Shown here: positions 35,682 to 44,302 of the stretch, in pieces | Position numbering within the stretch: position 1 is the first letter of the stretch | Layout of the letters: every line of letters begins with the position of its first letter | Assembly (NCBI RefSeq): GCF_900114035.1 | Contig: NZ_FORP01000003.1 | Span: 186,001 to 250,000 of the forward strand | Reading direction: 5' to 3' | DNA: 64,000 bases | Source: Amycolatopsis sacchari | GTDB lineage: Bacteria; Actinomycetota; Actinomycetes; Mycobacteriales; Pseudonocardiaceae | Notes under the pieces: model-generated | What the model was told of the DNA's origin: nothing | The model's input: the letters and a program-made list of their open reading frames with translations, nothing else | Databases searched by the model: none | Made by a program: the position numbers and the translations under genes

Positions 35682-36941
35682 TCAGCCGGGCAGGCCGAGC
35701 AGGGAGGACAGGCTGGTGATGGACACCGCGGGCGAGCCCGCGACCCCCGGCGTACCCGCCAGCTCGGCGAGCTGCTGCTCCGGCCGGTCGGCGTTGGCGG
35801 CGACCTGCTGGTCGGTGGGGATCACCGGCACGCCGTTGTAGGGCGCGTTCTGCGAGCCGCGGACGTCGATCGGGCTGCCGGTCGGCTCGGCGCAGTAGGC
35901 GTTCCAGTCCGGCTGGCGCGGGGTCGTGTCCGCGCCCGTCCGGTACTTGCCCGGGTCCTGGTAGCCCTTGGTGCACGCCGGCGGGTCGAACAGGTTCAGC
36001 ACGAGCCCGAGGTGCGCCGTGCCGTCGCCGGGCACCACGGACCGGGCGCCCACGGCCAGCACCGGGTAGCTCACCAGCACCTGCTCGATGCCGTTCTGCC
36101 TGGTCAGCAGCAGGTTGGACGTGGTGAGCAGGTTCGCGAACAGCGCACCGAGACCGGGGCCGGTGTCCGTGACGAGCTGGTTGAGCGACTGCGCCGCACC
36201 CGGCGCGGCCTCGATCAGCTTGCGCAGGTCCCCGTCCGAGGACTTGAGCGTGGCCGACAGCTGGTTGAGGTTGCGGCTGAACTCGGCCATGTTCGACGCC
36301 TCGGCGTTCTGGGTGTCGAGCACCTTGCCGCCGGCGTCGAGCAGCTGCACGGTCTGGGGCAGGTTCTCCTGCGCGGACTTCGTGAAGTCACGCAGGGTGT
36401 CCAGCAGCACCTGCAGGTCGCCACCGGTGCCGTTGAAGGCGTTGTACGACTCGTCGACGACGGTTCGCAGCGCGTCGGTGGGCACCGACCGGGCGAGCGC
36501 GTCGAGGTCGCCGATCACCTGTTCGGTCGCGATCGGCGTCTTGGTCTTCTCCGCCGGGATGACCGAGCCGGCCCGCAGGTACGGCCCGCCGGTGCCGGTG
36601 GGCCGGAGGTCGACGAACTGCTCACCGACGGCGGACCGGTCGGCGATCACGGCCTGCAGGTCGGCGGGCACGTCGGGGGCGCTGGGGTCGATGTTCAGGT
36701 CGGCCTCCAGCCCGCTCGCGGTGAGGCGCAGCTGCCCGACCTTCCCGATGTTGTAGCCGCGGTAGGTGACCTCGGCTCCGGTGAAGATCCCGCCCGAGGA
36801 GTTGAGTTCGAGCTTGACCGTGTACCCCTCCTGCCCGAACACCTGGCCAAGGCCGGCGAAGCGGATCAGCGCGTACACCACCGCGACGACCGAGATCACC
36901 AGGAACGCGACGAGCTTGATCTTCGTGCTGCGGACCAGCAT
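35682..36941 (-). CDS. mceF: Mce family protein MceF
   Basis: A 419-residue substrate-binding subunit with an N-terminal membrane helix (residues 7-28), an MCE/MlaD domain with NSSGGIFTGAEVTYRGYNIG at 47-66, a long coiled-coil stretch and a low-complexity end. Mce proteins form a hexameric tube carrying lipids or sterols across the envelope to the YrbE/MceG ABC transporter. The ATG overlaps the mceE stop by one base. The position after the lipoprotein gene fits MceF. Confidence 0.9.
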   Translation of the reverse strand: MLVRSTKIKLVAFLVISVVAVVYALIRFAGLGQVFGQEGYTVKLELNSSGGIFTGAEVTYRGYNIGKVGQLRLTASGLEADLNIDPSAPDVPADLQAVIADRSAVGEQFVDLRPTGTGGPYLRAGSVIPAEKTKTPIATEQVIGDLDALARSVPTDALRTVVDESYNAFNGTGGDLQVLLDTLRDFTKSAQENLPQTVQLLDAGGKVLDTQNAEASNMAEFSRNLNQLSATLKSSDGDLRKLIEAAPGAAQSLNQLVTDTGPGLGALFANLLTTSNLLLTRQNGIEQVLVSYPVLAVGARSVVPGDGTAHLGLVLNLFDPPACTKGYQDPGKYRTGADTTPRQPDWNAYCAEPTGSPIDVRGSQNAPYNGVPVIPTDQQVAANADRPEQQLAELAGTPGVAGSPAVSITSLSSLLGLPG

Positions 36942-38152
36942 CAGGCACCCCCTCCCGACAGCAGGCCGAAGAGACCGGCGAGGCCGCCCTGCGACTGCTG
37001 GCTGCTGCCCGTGTTCCCGGTGGTACCGCTCGTACCCGTGGTACCGGACGACGTGCCCAGGTCGAGTGGCAGCGGCAGCGGCGCGTTGCCCGACGAGGGG
37101 CTACCGCCGGCGAGGTTCTGCGGCAGGATCCCGGACAGCGGGTTGTCCCGGCTGCGGCCGAGGTTCTGCAGCACGTTCTGCAGGTTCAGGTCGATCTTCG
37201 CGTACAGGTTGAAGTAGTCGCCCTTCGCGCCCTGCACCGCCGAGTCGGTGAACGGGTAGGTCAGCAGCAGCTCCAGCGACTTCGGCAGGTCCGCGCCCGC
37301 CTCGCCGAGCTTCTGCAGCGTCGGCAGCAGCGCCCGCAGGTCCGCGACCAGGTCCTCCTGGCTCTTGTTGATCGTGTCGACCGTGACGCCGGACAGGTTC
37401 TGCAGCGCCTGCAGCATCGTGACGAGCTGGGTGCGCTGCTGCTCCAGCACGGCGAGCCCGGGGCCGAGGTTGTCGATCGCGCCCGCGAGCCGGTCCTTCT
37501 GCGTGACGAGGGTGGCCGACAGCCGGTTGAGCCCGTCCAGCGCGCGGGTGATGTCGCCCGACTGCTTGTCCAGCGTCGTGACCAGCTGGTTGGCGTTGTC
37601 GAGCAGGTTGCGGATGTCGGGCTCGCGGCCCTCGGTCGCGGAGTTGAGCTCCTTGGTGATGGTGTTGAGCTGCTCGACCCCGCCGCCGTTGAGCAGCATC
37701 GACAGCGCGCCGAGCACCTCCTCCACGTCGACGCTGCGGTTGGTGCGCGCGAGCGGGATCTCGGCGTTGTCCGCGAGCGTGCCCTGCGCGAGGTCCTCAC
37801 CGGGCGAGGACAGCTCGACGTACTTCTCGCCGAGCAGGCTCGACTGGCGGATGTTGGCCAGTGCGTTGGCGGGCAGCTTGACGTCGCCGTTGATCTGCAT
37901 GGTCACCTCGGCGTGCCAGCCGTCCGGTGTGAGCCCGATCGACTCGACGCGGCCGACGGCGACCTCGTTGACCTTCACGCCGGACTTGGGCACGAGGTCC
38001 AGCACGTCCTGGAACTGGGCCTTCACCGTGTACGGGTGCTCGCCGAGGTCGGCGCCGCCCGGCAGCGGGACGTCGTAGATCCCGCCGAACCCGCAGCCGG
38101 TGAGGGTCAGCGTGGCGGCCACACCCGTGGCGAGGAGTGCGAAGCGCTTCAC
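36941..38152 (-). CDS. mceE: Mce family lipoprotein MceE
   Basis: A 403-residue lipoprotein from GTG at 38152. The signal peptide ends in a lipobox LTGC with Cys20 as the lipid-anchored residue. An MCE domain (VLDLVPKSGVKVNEVAVGRV), long helical needle sequence and a Gly/Ser/Thr-rich tail follow. MceE is the single lipoprotein of actinobacterial mce operons. The start overlaps the mceD stop (GTGA). Confidence 0.92.
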   Translation of the reverse strand: MKRFALLATGVAATLTLTGCGFGGIYDVPLPGGADLGEHPYTVKAQFQDVLDLVPKSGVKVNEVAVGRVESIGLTPDGWHAEVTMQINGDVKLPANALANIRQSSLLGEKYVELSSPGEDLAQGTLADNAEIPLARTNRSVDVEEVLGALSMLLNGGGVEQLNTITKELNSATEGREPDIRNLLDNANQLVTTLDKQSGDITRALDGLNRLSATLVTQKDRLAGAIDNLGPGLAVLEQQRTQLVTMLQALQNLSGVTVDTINKSQEDLVADLRALLPTLQKLGEAGADLPKSLELLLTYPFTDSAVQGAKGDYFNLYAKIDLNLQNVLQNLGRSRDNPLSGILPQNLAGGSPSSGNAPLPLPLDLGTSSGTTGTSGTTGNTGSSQQSQGGLAGLFGLLSGGGA

Positions 38153-39330
38153 TGCGACGCCCCCGATCCGACCAGGTCGACGAACGGCAGCGGCAGCGGC
38201 AGCAGTTCGCCGTGCTGCAGCGCGTACGCCGTCTGCGCCAGCGACGGCAGCTTCAGCGTGCCATCGAGGATCCCGGCGACCGGGTCGCACAGCTGGCCGA
38301 TCGCGGGACCGACCTGCCCGGCCTGCTTGAGGAGCCCGCAGATCATCACCAGCGGCGGCTGGGTCAGCTCGTTGAGGTTCGGCCGCGCGTCGAGCGTGCC
38401 CGAGGAACCGTTGTACGCGTTGATCACGTTGCCGAGGCCGACCGGTGCGACGTCGAGGATCTGCGCGAGCGCGCTGCGCTGGTCGACGAGCACCTTCGTC
38501 ACGCTCGCCAGGTTGTCCACGTTGGTGCGCAGCTTGTCGTGGTGGGAGTCGATGAACTGCTGCACCATGCCCAGCGTCGTGCCGAGCTGCTGCACCGTCG
38601 CGGCGAGGTTGTCCTTCTCCCCCGCCAGGTAGCCGCTGACGTCGGCCAGCTTCGACTCGAACTGCCGCACCTGGGTGTCGCTGTTCGCCAGCGTCTGCGA
38701 GAAGTCCGCGAGGTTGGTGATCGTCGCGAACAGGTCGTTTTTGTTGCCGGACAACGTGGTGGACAGCTGGCTCAGCTTGGTAATCGTGTCGTGCAGGGAC
38801 TGGCCGTTGCCGTCGAAGTTCTTCGCCAGCGTGGTCAGCAGGTCCGACAGCGAGCCGTTGGCGTTGAGGCCGTTGGGCCCGAGGTCCTGGCTGATCTTGT
38901 TGAGGCTCGCGTACAGGTCGTCGACCTCGATCGGCACCGCGGTGCGGTCGAGCGGGATCGTGGCGCCCTCGGCGATGACCTTCCCGCCGGTGTAGGCGGG
39001 CGCGAGCTGCACGTACCGGTCGCTGACCAGGGAGGGCGCGATGATCGCGGCCTGCGCGTCGGCCGGGATCGCGACCGACCGGTCGTACTCCATGTCGACG
39101 CGCACCTCGTTGCCCATCGGCTGGACGCTCGTGATCGTGCCCATTTCGACGCCGAGCACACGCACGCTGTTGCCGACGTAGAGGCCGACGGCGCTCGGGA
39201 AGTACGCGGTGAGGTGCTTCTTGTTGGCGTCCTTGAGGGTCCACCACAGCACCCCGGCGACGACGAGCCCCAGCACGCACGCGATGGCGACGCCGCGCGC
39301 GAGCGACTGTCCGAAGCGGGTGTCCGTCAT
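38149..39330 (-). CDS. mceD: Mce family protein MceD
   Basis: A 393-residue protein with a membrane helix near residues 12-32, the MCE domain (AVGLYVGNSVRVLGVEMGTI) and a helical needle with many Gln/Leu heptads, ending with a Pro/Leu motif. It is a subunit of the Mce hexamer. The ATG at 39330 overlaps the mceC stop (ATGA); the open frame further upstream lies within mceC and is not used. Confidence 0.91.
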   Translation of the reverse strand: MTDTRFGQSLARGVAIACVLGLVVAGVLWWTLKDANKKHLTAYFPSAVGLYVGNSVRVLGVEMGTITSVQPMGNEVRVDMEYDRSVAIPADAQAAIIAPSLVSDRYVQLAPAYTGGKVIAEGATIPLDRTAVPIEVDDLYASLNKISQDLGPNGLNANGSLSDLLTTLAKNFDGNGQSLHDTITKLSQLSTTLSGNKNDLFATITNLADFSQTLANSDTQVRQFESKLADVSGYLAGEKDNLAATVQQLGTTLGMVQQFIDSHHDKLRTNVDNLASVTKVLVDQRSALAQILDVAPVGLGNVINAYNGSSGTLDARPNLNELTQPPLVMICGLLKQAGQVGPAIGQLCDPVAGILDGTLKLPSLAQTAYALQHGELLPLPLPFVDLVGSGASQ

Positions 39331-40313
39331 TTCTGGTTGCACCCCTCCTGGTTCAGCGGGCCGATCGACGGCAGCAGCAGCCCGCAGATGTAGTTGTCGA
39401 ACCAGTGCCCGTTGCCGACGGTGTTGGTGAACACCCGGATGTAGGGCGCGAAGCGCGCGATGCCCTGCGCGAGCGAGTCCTGGTTGCGCTGGAGCATCGA
39501 GGTGAGCTGGTCGAGCGAGTCCAGCACGGGGGTCAGCTGCTTGTCGTTGTCGTCGATGAGGCCCTTGAGCTGCCTGGACAGCTCCTGTGAGCCGGTCAGC
39601 AGCGTGGAGATCGCCTGCTCCCGCTTGGCGATCTCGTCCAGCAGCTGGTTGCCGTCCGCGAGCAGCTTGGTCAGCTCGGCGTCGCGGTCGGCCAGCGTCT
39701 GGCTGATCTGGCGGGTGTTCGCGAGCAGCTGGGACAGCTGGCTGTCGCGTTTGGCGATGGTGTCCGACAGCTGCTGCAGGCCCGACAGCGCGCCCTTGAC
39801 GGAGTCGGGCGTGCCGGACAGCGTCTGCGACAGCGTGTCGAAGCTCTGCGCGAGCTGCCCGGTGTCGATCTGGTCCACTGTGGACGACAGGTCGCGGAAG
39901 GCGTCGATCACGTCGTAGGGCGCGAGCGTGCGTTCCTTCGGGATGGTCGTGCCGGGGTCCAGCGCCCGGTCCCCCACCGGGTCCAGCGCGAGGTACTTCT
40001 GCCCGAGCAACGTCTTGATCTTGATCGCGGCCGCGGTCTTGTCGCCCAGCCACGTGTCCTTGACCTTGAACGACACCTTGACCTGGGCGCCGTCGAGCTC
40101 GACGTCGGTCACCTTGCCGACCTTGACGCCGGCGACGCGCACCTCGTCGTCCGGCTTGAGCCCGGCGGCCTCGGTGAAGTCGGCGCTGTAGGTGGTGCCG
40201 GCGCCGATGAGCGGCAGGTCGTCGGCGTTGAGCGCGACGACGAGACCGAGCGCCATCAGCACGAGGCCGACGACGGCGATCGGCACGGGGTTGCGGCTGG
40301 AGAAGCTTTTCAT
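39327..40313 (-). CDS. mceC: Mce family protein MceC
   Basis: A 328-residue subunit from ATG 40313 (MKSFSSRNPVPIAVVGLVLM), with the membrane helix at 12-30, an MCE domain (AAGLKPDDEVRVAGVKVGKV) and a helical domain of repeated LSQLL/LTKLL heptads. A GTG-type start three codons upstream is possible, but the ATG overlaps the mceB stop (ATGA), the pattern used throughout this operon. Confidence 0.91.
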   Translation of the reverse strand: MKSFSSRNPVPIAVVGLVLMALGLVVALNADDLPLIGAGTTYSADFTEAAGLKPDDEVRVAGVKVGKVTDVELDGAQVKVSFKVKDTWLGDKTAAAIKIKTLLGQKYLALDPVGDRALDPGTTIPKERTLAPYDVIDAFRDLSSTVDQIDTGQLAQSFDTLSQTLSGTPDSVKGALSGLQQLSDTIAKRDSQLSQLLANTRQISQTLADRDAELTKLLADGNQLLDEIAKREQAISTLLTGSQELSRQLKGLIDDNDKQLTPVLDSLDQLTSMLQRNQDSLAQGIARFAPYIRVFTNTVGNGHWFDNYICGLLLPSIGPLNQEGCNQK

Positions 40314-41338
40314 CCCTTGCACCGGTCCTGCGTCACGGGCATCAGCGGCACGCTGATCTGCGGAACGAGCGGCGGGAGCGCGACCGTGCCGCCCGCCGAG
40401 CAGAGGTAGAAGTTGAACCAGGAGCCGTAGTCCGCGGTGCTCGTCAACGTGGTCACCTTCTGCGGCAGGTACTGGAGGAAGTGCTCGACCAGCGCCTGGT
40501 TGTCGTTGAGGTTGTCGCTGAGCACCCCGAGCGCCTGGATGTCGCCCTTGAGCGGGGCGCGGGCCTTGTCCAGCAGCCCCGCGGTGGTGTTCGCCAGCCC
40601 GCCCAGCGCGTCGATCGCGTCGCCGATGGGCTTGCGGTCCTGCGCCAGCCCGGTCACGAGCTGCTGCAGGTTGACGATCAGCGTGTTCAGCTGCGGGGTG
40701 TGCGCGTTGACCGTGTCGAGCACGCTGTTCAGGTTGTCGATGACCTGGCCGATGACCTGGTCCTTCTGCGCGATCGTGGTGGTCAGCGTCGCGGTGTGGG
40801 CGAGCAGGCTGTCGATCGTGCCGCCCTCGCCCTGCATCACCTGGATGATCTCGTAGGACAGCTTGTTCACGTCGTCCGGGTTGAGCGCGGCGAACAGCGG
40901 TTTGAAGCCGTTGAACAGCTCGTCCAGGTCGAGCGCGGGCGTGGTGTGGTCGATCGGGATGGTCGCACCCGGCTTGAGCGGGCCGGTGTCGCCGCCGGTG
41001 CCCTGCCCGAGCGCGATGTAGCGCTGGCCGACGAGGTTGCGGTACTTGATCGTCGCCGTGACGTTCGCGGGCAGCGTGCGGCCGGAGTCGACCTCGAAGT
41101 CCACCTGCGCCTGGCGCCGGTCGACGATCTTCACGCCGGTGACCTGGCCGACGCGCACCCCGGCGATGCGGACGTCGTCACCGGGCAGCACGAGCGTCGC
41201 GTCGCTGAACCGCGCGCTGTACCCCTTGGTGTCGCTGGTGTTGATGTTGGCGATGCTGATCCCGAGAATCGCGGTGAACAGCACCGTGATGACGATGAAG
41301 ATCGTCAGCTTGATCAGCGGTGCGGCGAGCCCCCTCAC
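40310..41338 (-). CDS. mceB: Mce family protein MceB
   Basis: A 342-residue subunit from GTG 41338, overlapping the mceA stop (GTGA). It has an N-terminal membrane helix (LIKLTIFIVITVLFTAILGI), the MCE domain (VLPGDDVRIAGVRVGQVTGV) and a helical needle region. Two late cysteines (LCSAGG and DRCKG) resemble those of other MceB/MceC C-termini. Confidence 0.91.
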   Translation of the reverse strand: MRGLAAPLIKLTIFIVITVLFTAILGISIANINTSDTKGYSARFSDATLVLPGDDVRIAGVRVGQVTGVKIVDRRQAQVDFEVDSGRTLPANVTATIKYRNLVGQRYIALGQGTGGDTGPLKPGATIPIDHTTPALDLDELFNGFKPLFAALNPDDVNKLSYEIIQVMQGEGGTIDSLLAHTATLTTTIAQKDQVIGQVIDNLNSVLDTVNAHTPQLNTLIVNLQQLVTGLAQDRKPIGDAIDALGGLANTTAGLLDKARAPLKGDIQALGVLSDNLNDNQALVEHFLQYLPQKVTTLTSTADYGSWFNFYLCSAGGTVALPPLVPQISVPLMPVTQDRCKG

Positions 41339-42669
41339 TGGATCGTCACCTCCGCTCCCCGGTACAGCGGCCCCACGAGCAGCCCGCTCCAGCCCGGCAT
41401 GTCCGACGGGGCGATGCCGACCTGCGGGCCGACGATCGCGTTCAGGAAGTCCTGCTCCGCCGGGGTGTTGACGGGGTTGCCCGCGGTGCTGCCGCCGCCG
41501 TTGTAACCGCCCGCGTTCGCGTTCGTGTTCGCCGGGACCAGCCCGTCACTGGCGGTGCGCGAACCGGGGCCGGGCTGGCTGCCGTCCTTGATCGGGCCGT
41601 CCGGCGGGTACTGCGGGAACGGCTGCGGGAACTGCTTCATGTCGTAACAGCGCGGGCCGCGCTTGTCCTCGAACTTGGGCTCGTCCCGGCCGGCCTTGTA
41701 CGGGCCGCGGCTCGACACGATCTCCAGCGTCGCGTGCAGGCCCGGCTGGTTCGTGCCCTTGCCGAACGCCTGGTCCAGCAGCGGCACCAGCTCGGCCATC
41801 CCGCCGAGCAGGCACGGGTACTCCGGGGAGTAGCGCGCGAGCAGTTCCGCGGTCGGCCGGGAGGTCTCCGACAGCCGGATGAGGTTGTTCGCGTTGGCGG
41901 CCACGAAGGACTCCAGCGTCTGCGACGCGGCGGTCACGTTGCCGTACAACGCCTGCAGGTTCTGCTGTTCGTCCACAATGGTCTTGCTGGTGGTCGACAG
42001 GTTGTCCAGCGTCTGCACCAGGTCCGGTGCGGTGCCGCTGAGGTTGTCGGAGAACTTCGCCAGCGCCTGCAGGTTGTGCTGCAGCTCCGGCAGGTGCGGG
42101 TTCAGCCCGTCCAGGTACTTGCCGAGCTCCGAGAGGGTCTGGCCGAGCTCGTCCCCGCGGCCCTGCAACGCCGTCGAGATCGCGGTGAGCGTGGCCGACA
42201 GCTTCTGCGGCTGCACCGCCTGCAGCACCGGCAGCAGGTCGTCGAGCGCCTTGGACAGCTGCACCGCGTCCTGCGTGCGGTCCTCGGGGATCACGGCGCC
42301 GTTGGTCAACGTGGCGGTCGCGGGCTGCTTCGGGATCTCCAGCGACACGTACCGCTCGCCGAACAAGGTCTTCGGCAGGAACCGCGCGGAGACGTTGGCG
42401 GGGATCATCTTCGCCGACTCCGGGTCCAGCGCGAGCGTCAGCTCGGCGCCGTCCGGTTTCGCGGCGATCGACTTCACCGAGCCGACGATCAGCCCCCGCA
42501 CCTTCACGTCGGACTGCTCCAGCAGCTGGTTGCCGATGTCGCTCGCCTCCAGCTTGACGTCCACAGTGGACGTGAACGCCCTGTTGTACATCGCGATGCT
42601 CAGCGTGATGCCGCCGACGAGCACCGCGATCAGGAGCAGGCCGAGCAGCCTGCGGCGCAGCGTCCTCAT
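41335..42669 (-). CDS. mceA: Mce family protein MceA
   Basis: A 444-residue subunit from ATG 42669 (MRTLRRRLLGLLLIAVLVGG). It has an N-terminal membrane helix, an MCE domain (LLEQSDVKVRGLIVGSVKSI), helical needle sequence and a Pro/Gly/Asn-rich C-terminal region with YSPEYPCLLGGMAEL, a segment common in MceA proteins. It overlaps the yrbEB stop by four bases and leads the six mce genes. Confidence 0.91.
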   Translation of the reverse strand: MRTLRRRLLGLLLIAVLVGGITLSIAMYNRAFTSTVDVKLEASDIGNQLLEQSDVKVRGLIVGSVKSIAAKPDGAELTLALDPESAKMIPANVSARFLPKTLFGERYVSLEIPKQPATATLTNGAVIPEDRTQDAVQLSKALDDLLPVLQAVQPQKLSATLTAISTALQGRGDELGQTLSELGKYLDGLNPHLPELQHNLQALAKFSDNLSGTAPDLVQTLDNLSTTSKTIVDEQQNLQALYGNVTAASQTLESFVAANANNLIRLSETSRPTAELLARYSPEYPCLLGGMAELVPLLDQAFGKGTNQPGLHATLEIVSSRGPYKAGRDEPKFEDKRGPRCYDMKQFPQPFPQYPPDGPIKDGSQPGPGSRTASDGLVPANTNANAGGYNGGGSTAGNPVNTPAEQDFLNAIVGPQVGIAPSDMPGWSGLLVGPLYRGAEVTIQ

Positions 42670-43505
42670 CCCGCGATCCTCACCGTCGTCGAAGTGCCCC
42701 AGATGGCGAAGCCGATGAAGAAGTTGATGATCGCCACGGTGACGATGCTCAGCCGGACCGCGCGGCCCACCGCGACACCGACGCCCGCGGGGCCACCCGA
42801 GGCGCGGTAGCCGAAGTAGCAGTGCGTCAGGATGATCACGACGCTGAAGATCAGCACCTTGATGAACGAGTAGAACACGTCCTGCGGTGGCAGGAACAGG
42901 GTGAAGTAGTGGTCGTAGGTCCCCGCCGACTGGCCGTAGATGTAGATGACCACGACTCTCGACGCGAGGTAGGACGACAGCAGGCCGATGATGTACAGCG
43001 GGATCACCGCGACGAACCCGGCGATGATCCGCGTGGTCACGAGGTACGGCAGGCTCGGCACGGCCATGACCTCGAGCGCGTCGATCTCCTCGGAGATCCG
43101 CATCGCGCCCAGCTGCGCGGTGAAGCCGGCGCCGACCGTCGCCGACAGCGCGAGGCCCGCGACCAGCGGCGCGATCTCGCGGGTGTTGAAGAACGCCGTC
43201 AGGAACCCGGTGAACGCCGAGGTGCCGATCGAGTTCAGCGCCGAGTAGCCCTGGAGGCCGACGAGCACACCGGTGAACAACGTCAGCCCGATCATCACGC
43301 CGACGGTGCCGCCGATGACCGCGAGCGAGCCGGAGCCGAAGCTCACCTCGGCGAGCAGCCGCAGGACTTCCTTGGTGTAGCGGCGGATCGTCCGCGGGGT
43401 CCACGCCAGCGCCCTGGCGTAGAACGACATCTGGTCGCCGAAGTTGTCCAGCACCTCGAGGGGCCGGTTCGCGATGCGTTTCGCGTGCTGGCCGAACGTC
43501 GCCAT
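42666..43505 (-). CDS. yrbEB: Mce transporter permease YrbEB
   Basis: A 279-residue MlaE/YrbE permease with about five membrane helices. The conserved permease sequence TAQLGAMRISEEIDALEVMA couples to the ATPase. Together with YrbEA it forms the inner-membrane channel of the Mce lipid importer. The start at 43505 (MATFGQHAKRIANRPLEVLD) is two bases after the yrbEA stop; longer in-frame sequence lies inside yrbEA. Confidence 0.93.
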   Translation of the reverse strand: MATFGQHAKRIANRPLEVLDNFGDQMSFYARALAWTPRTIRRYTKEVLRLLAEVSFGSGSLAVIGGTVGVMIGLTLFTGVLVGLQGYSALNSIGTSAFTGFLTAFFNTREIAPLVAGLALSATVGAGFTAQLGAMRISEEIDALEVMAVPSLPYLVTTRIIAGFVAVIPLYIIGLLSSYLASRVVVIYIYGQSAGTYDHYFTLFLPPQDVFYSFIKVLIFSVVIILTHCYFGYRASGGPAGVGVAVGRAVRLSIVTVAIINFFIGFAIWGTSTTVRIAG

Positions 43506-43507
43506 CT

Positions 43508-44302
43508 CTAGCTCAACTTTCCGGGCACGATCTGCAGGTAGACCAGGGTGATCACGAAGTTCACGACGAACAGCAGCAGGAACGTGATGACCACGGACTG
43601 GTTCACCGCGTCCCCCACGCCCTTCGGCCCGCCGGAGGGGTGCAGCCCCCGGTACGCGGCGACGACGGCGGCGATGAACCCGAAGATCAGCGCCTTGATC
43701 TCGCCCACCCACAGGTCGGGCAGCTGCGCCAGCGCCGAGAAGCTCGCCAGGTACGCGCCGGGGGTCCCGCCCTGCAGCACCACGTTGAAGAAGTAGCCGC
43801 CGAGCACCCCGATGACGCTGACCATGCCGTTGAGCAGCAACGCGACGAGCATCGACGCGAGCACGCGCGGCACGATCAGCCGCTGCACCGCGGAGACGCC
43901 GAGCACCTCCATCGCGTCGATCTCCTCGCGGATGGTGCGCGCGCCGATGTCGGCGCAGATCGCGCTGCCGCCCGCGCCCGCGACGAGCAGCGCCGTCACC
44001 AGCGGGCTGGCCTGCTGCACGGTGGCGAGCACGCTGCCCGCACCGGTGTAGGACTGCGCGCCGAGCTGGCGGGCGAGCGAGCCGAACTGCAGCGAGATGA
44101 CCGCGCCGAACGGGATCGCGACCAGCGCGGTCGGCAGGATCGTGACGCTCGCGATGAACCAGGACTGCTGGATGAACTCACGGAGCTGGAAGGGCCGCTG
44201 GAAGATCCCGCGGATGATGTCCAGCCCGAGCGCGAACAGCTTCCCGGTCTCCCGCAGCATCCCGATCCCGGGGATCTTGGCTGGAGAGGCCGACGACGTC
44301 AT
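43508..44302 (-). CDS. yrbEA: Mce transporter permease YrbEA
   Basis: A 264-residue MlaE/YrbE permease with the signature SAICADIGARTIREEIDAME and about five membrane helices. Its ATG overlaps the mceG stop (ATGA), so ATPase and permease are translationally coupled. Confidence 0.93.
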   Translation of the reverse strand: MTSSASPAKIPGIGMLRETGKLFALGLDIIRGIFQRPFQLREFIQQSWFIASVTILPTALVAIPFGAVISLQFGSLARQLGAQSYTGAGSVLATVQQASPLVTALLVAGAGGSAICADIGARTIREEIDAMEVLGVSAVQRLIVPRVLASMLVALLLNGMVSVIGVLGGYFFNVVLQGGTPGAYLASFSALAQLPDLWVGEIKALIFGFIAAVVAAYRGLHPSGGPKGVGDAVNQSVVITFLLLFVVNFVITLVYLQIVPGKLS

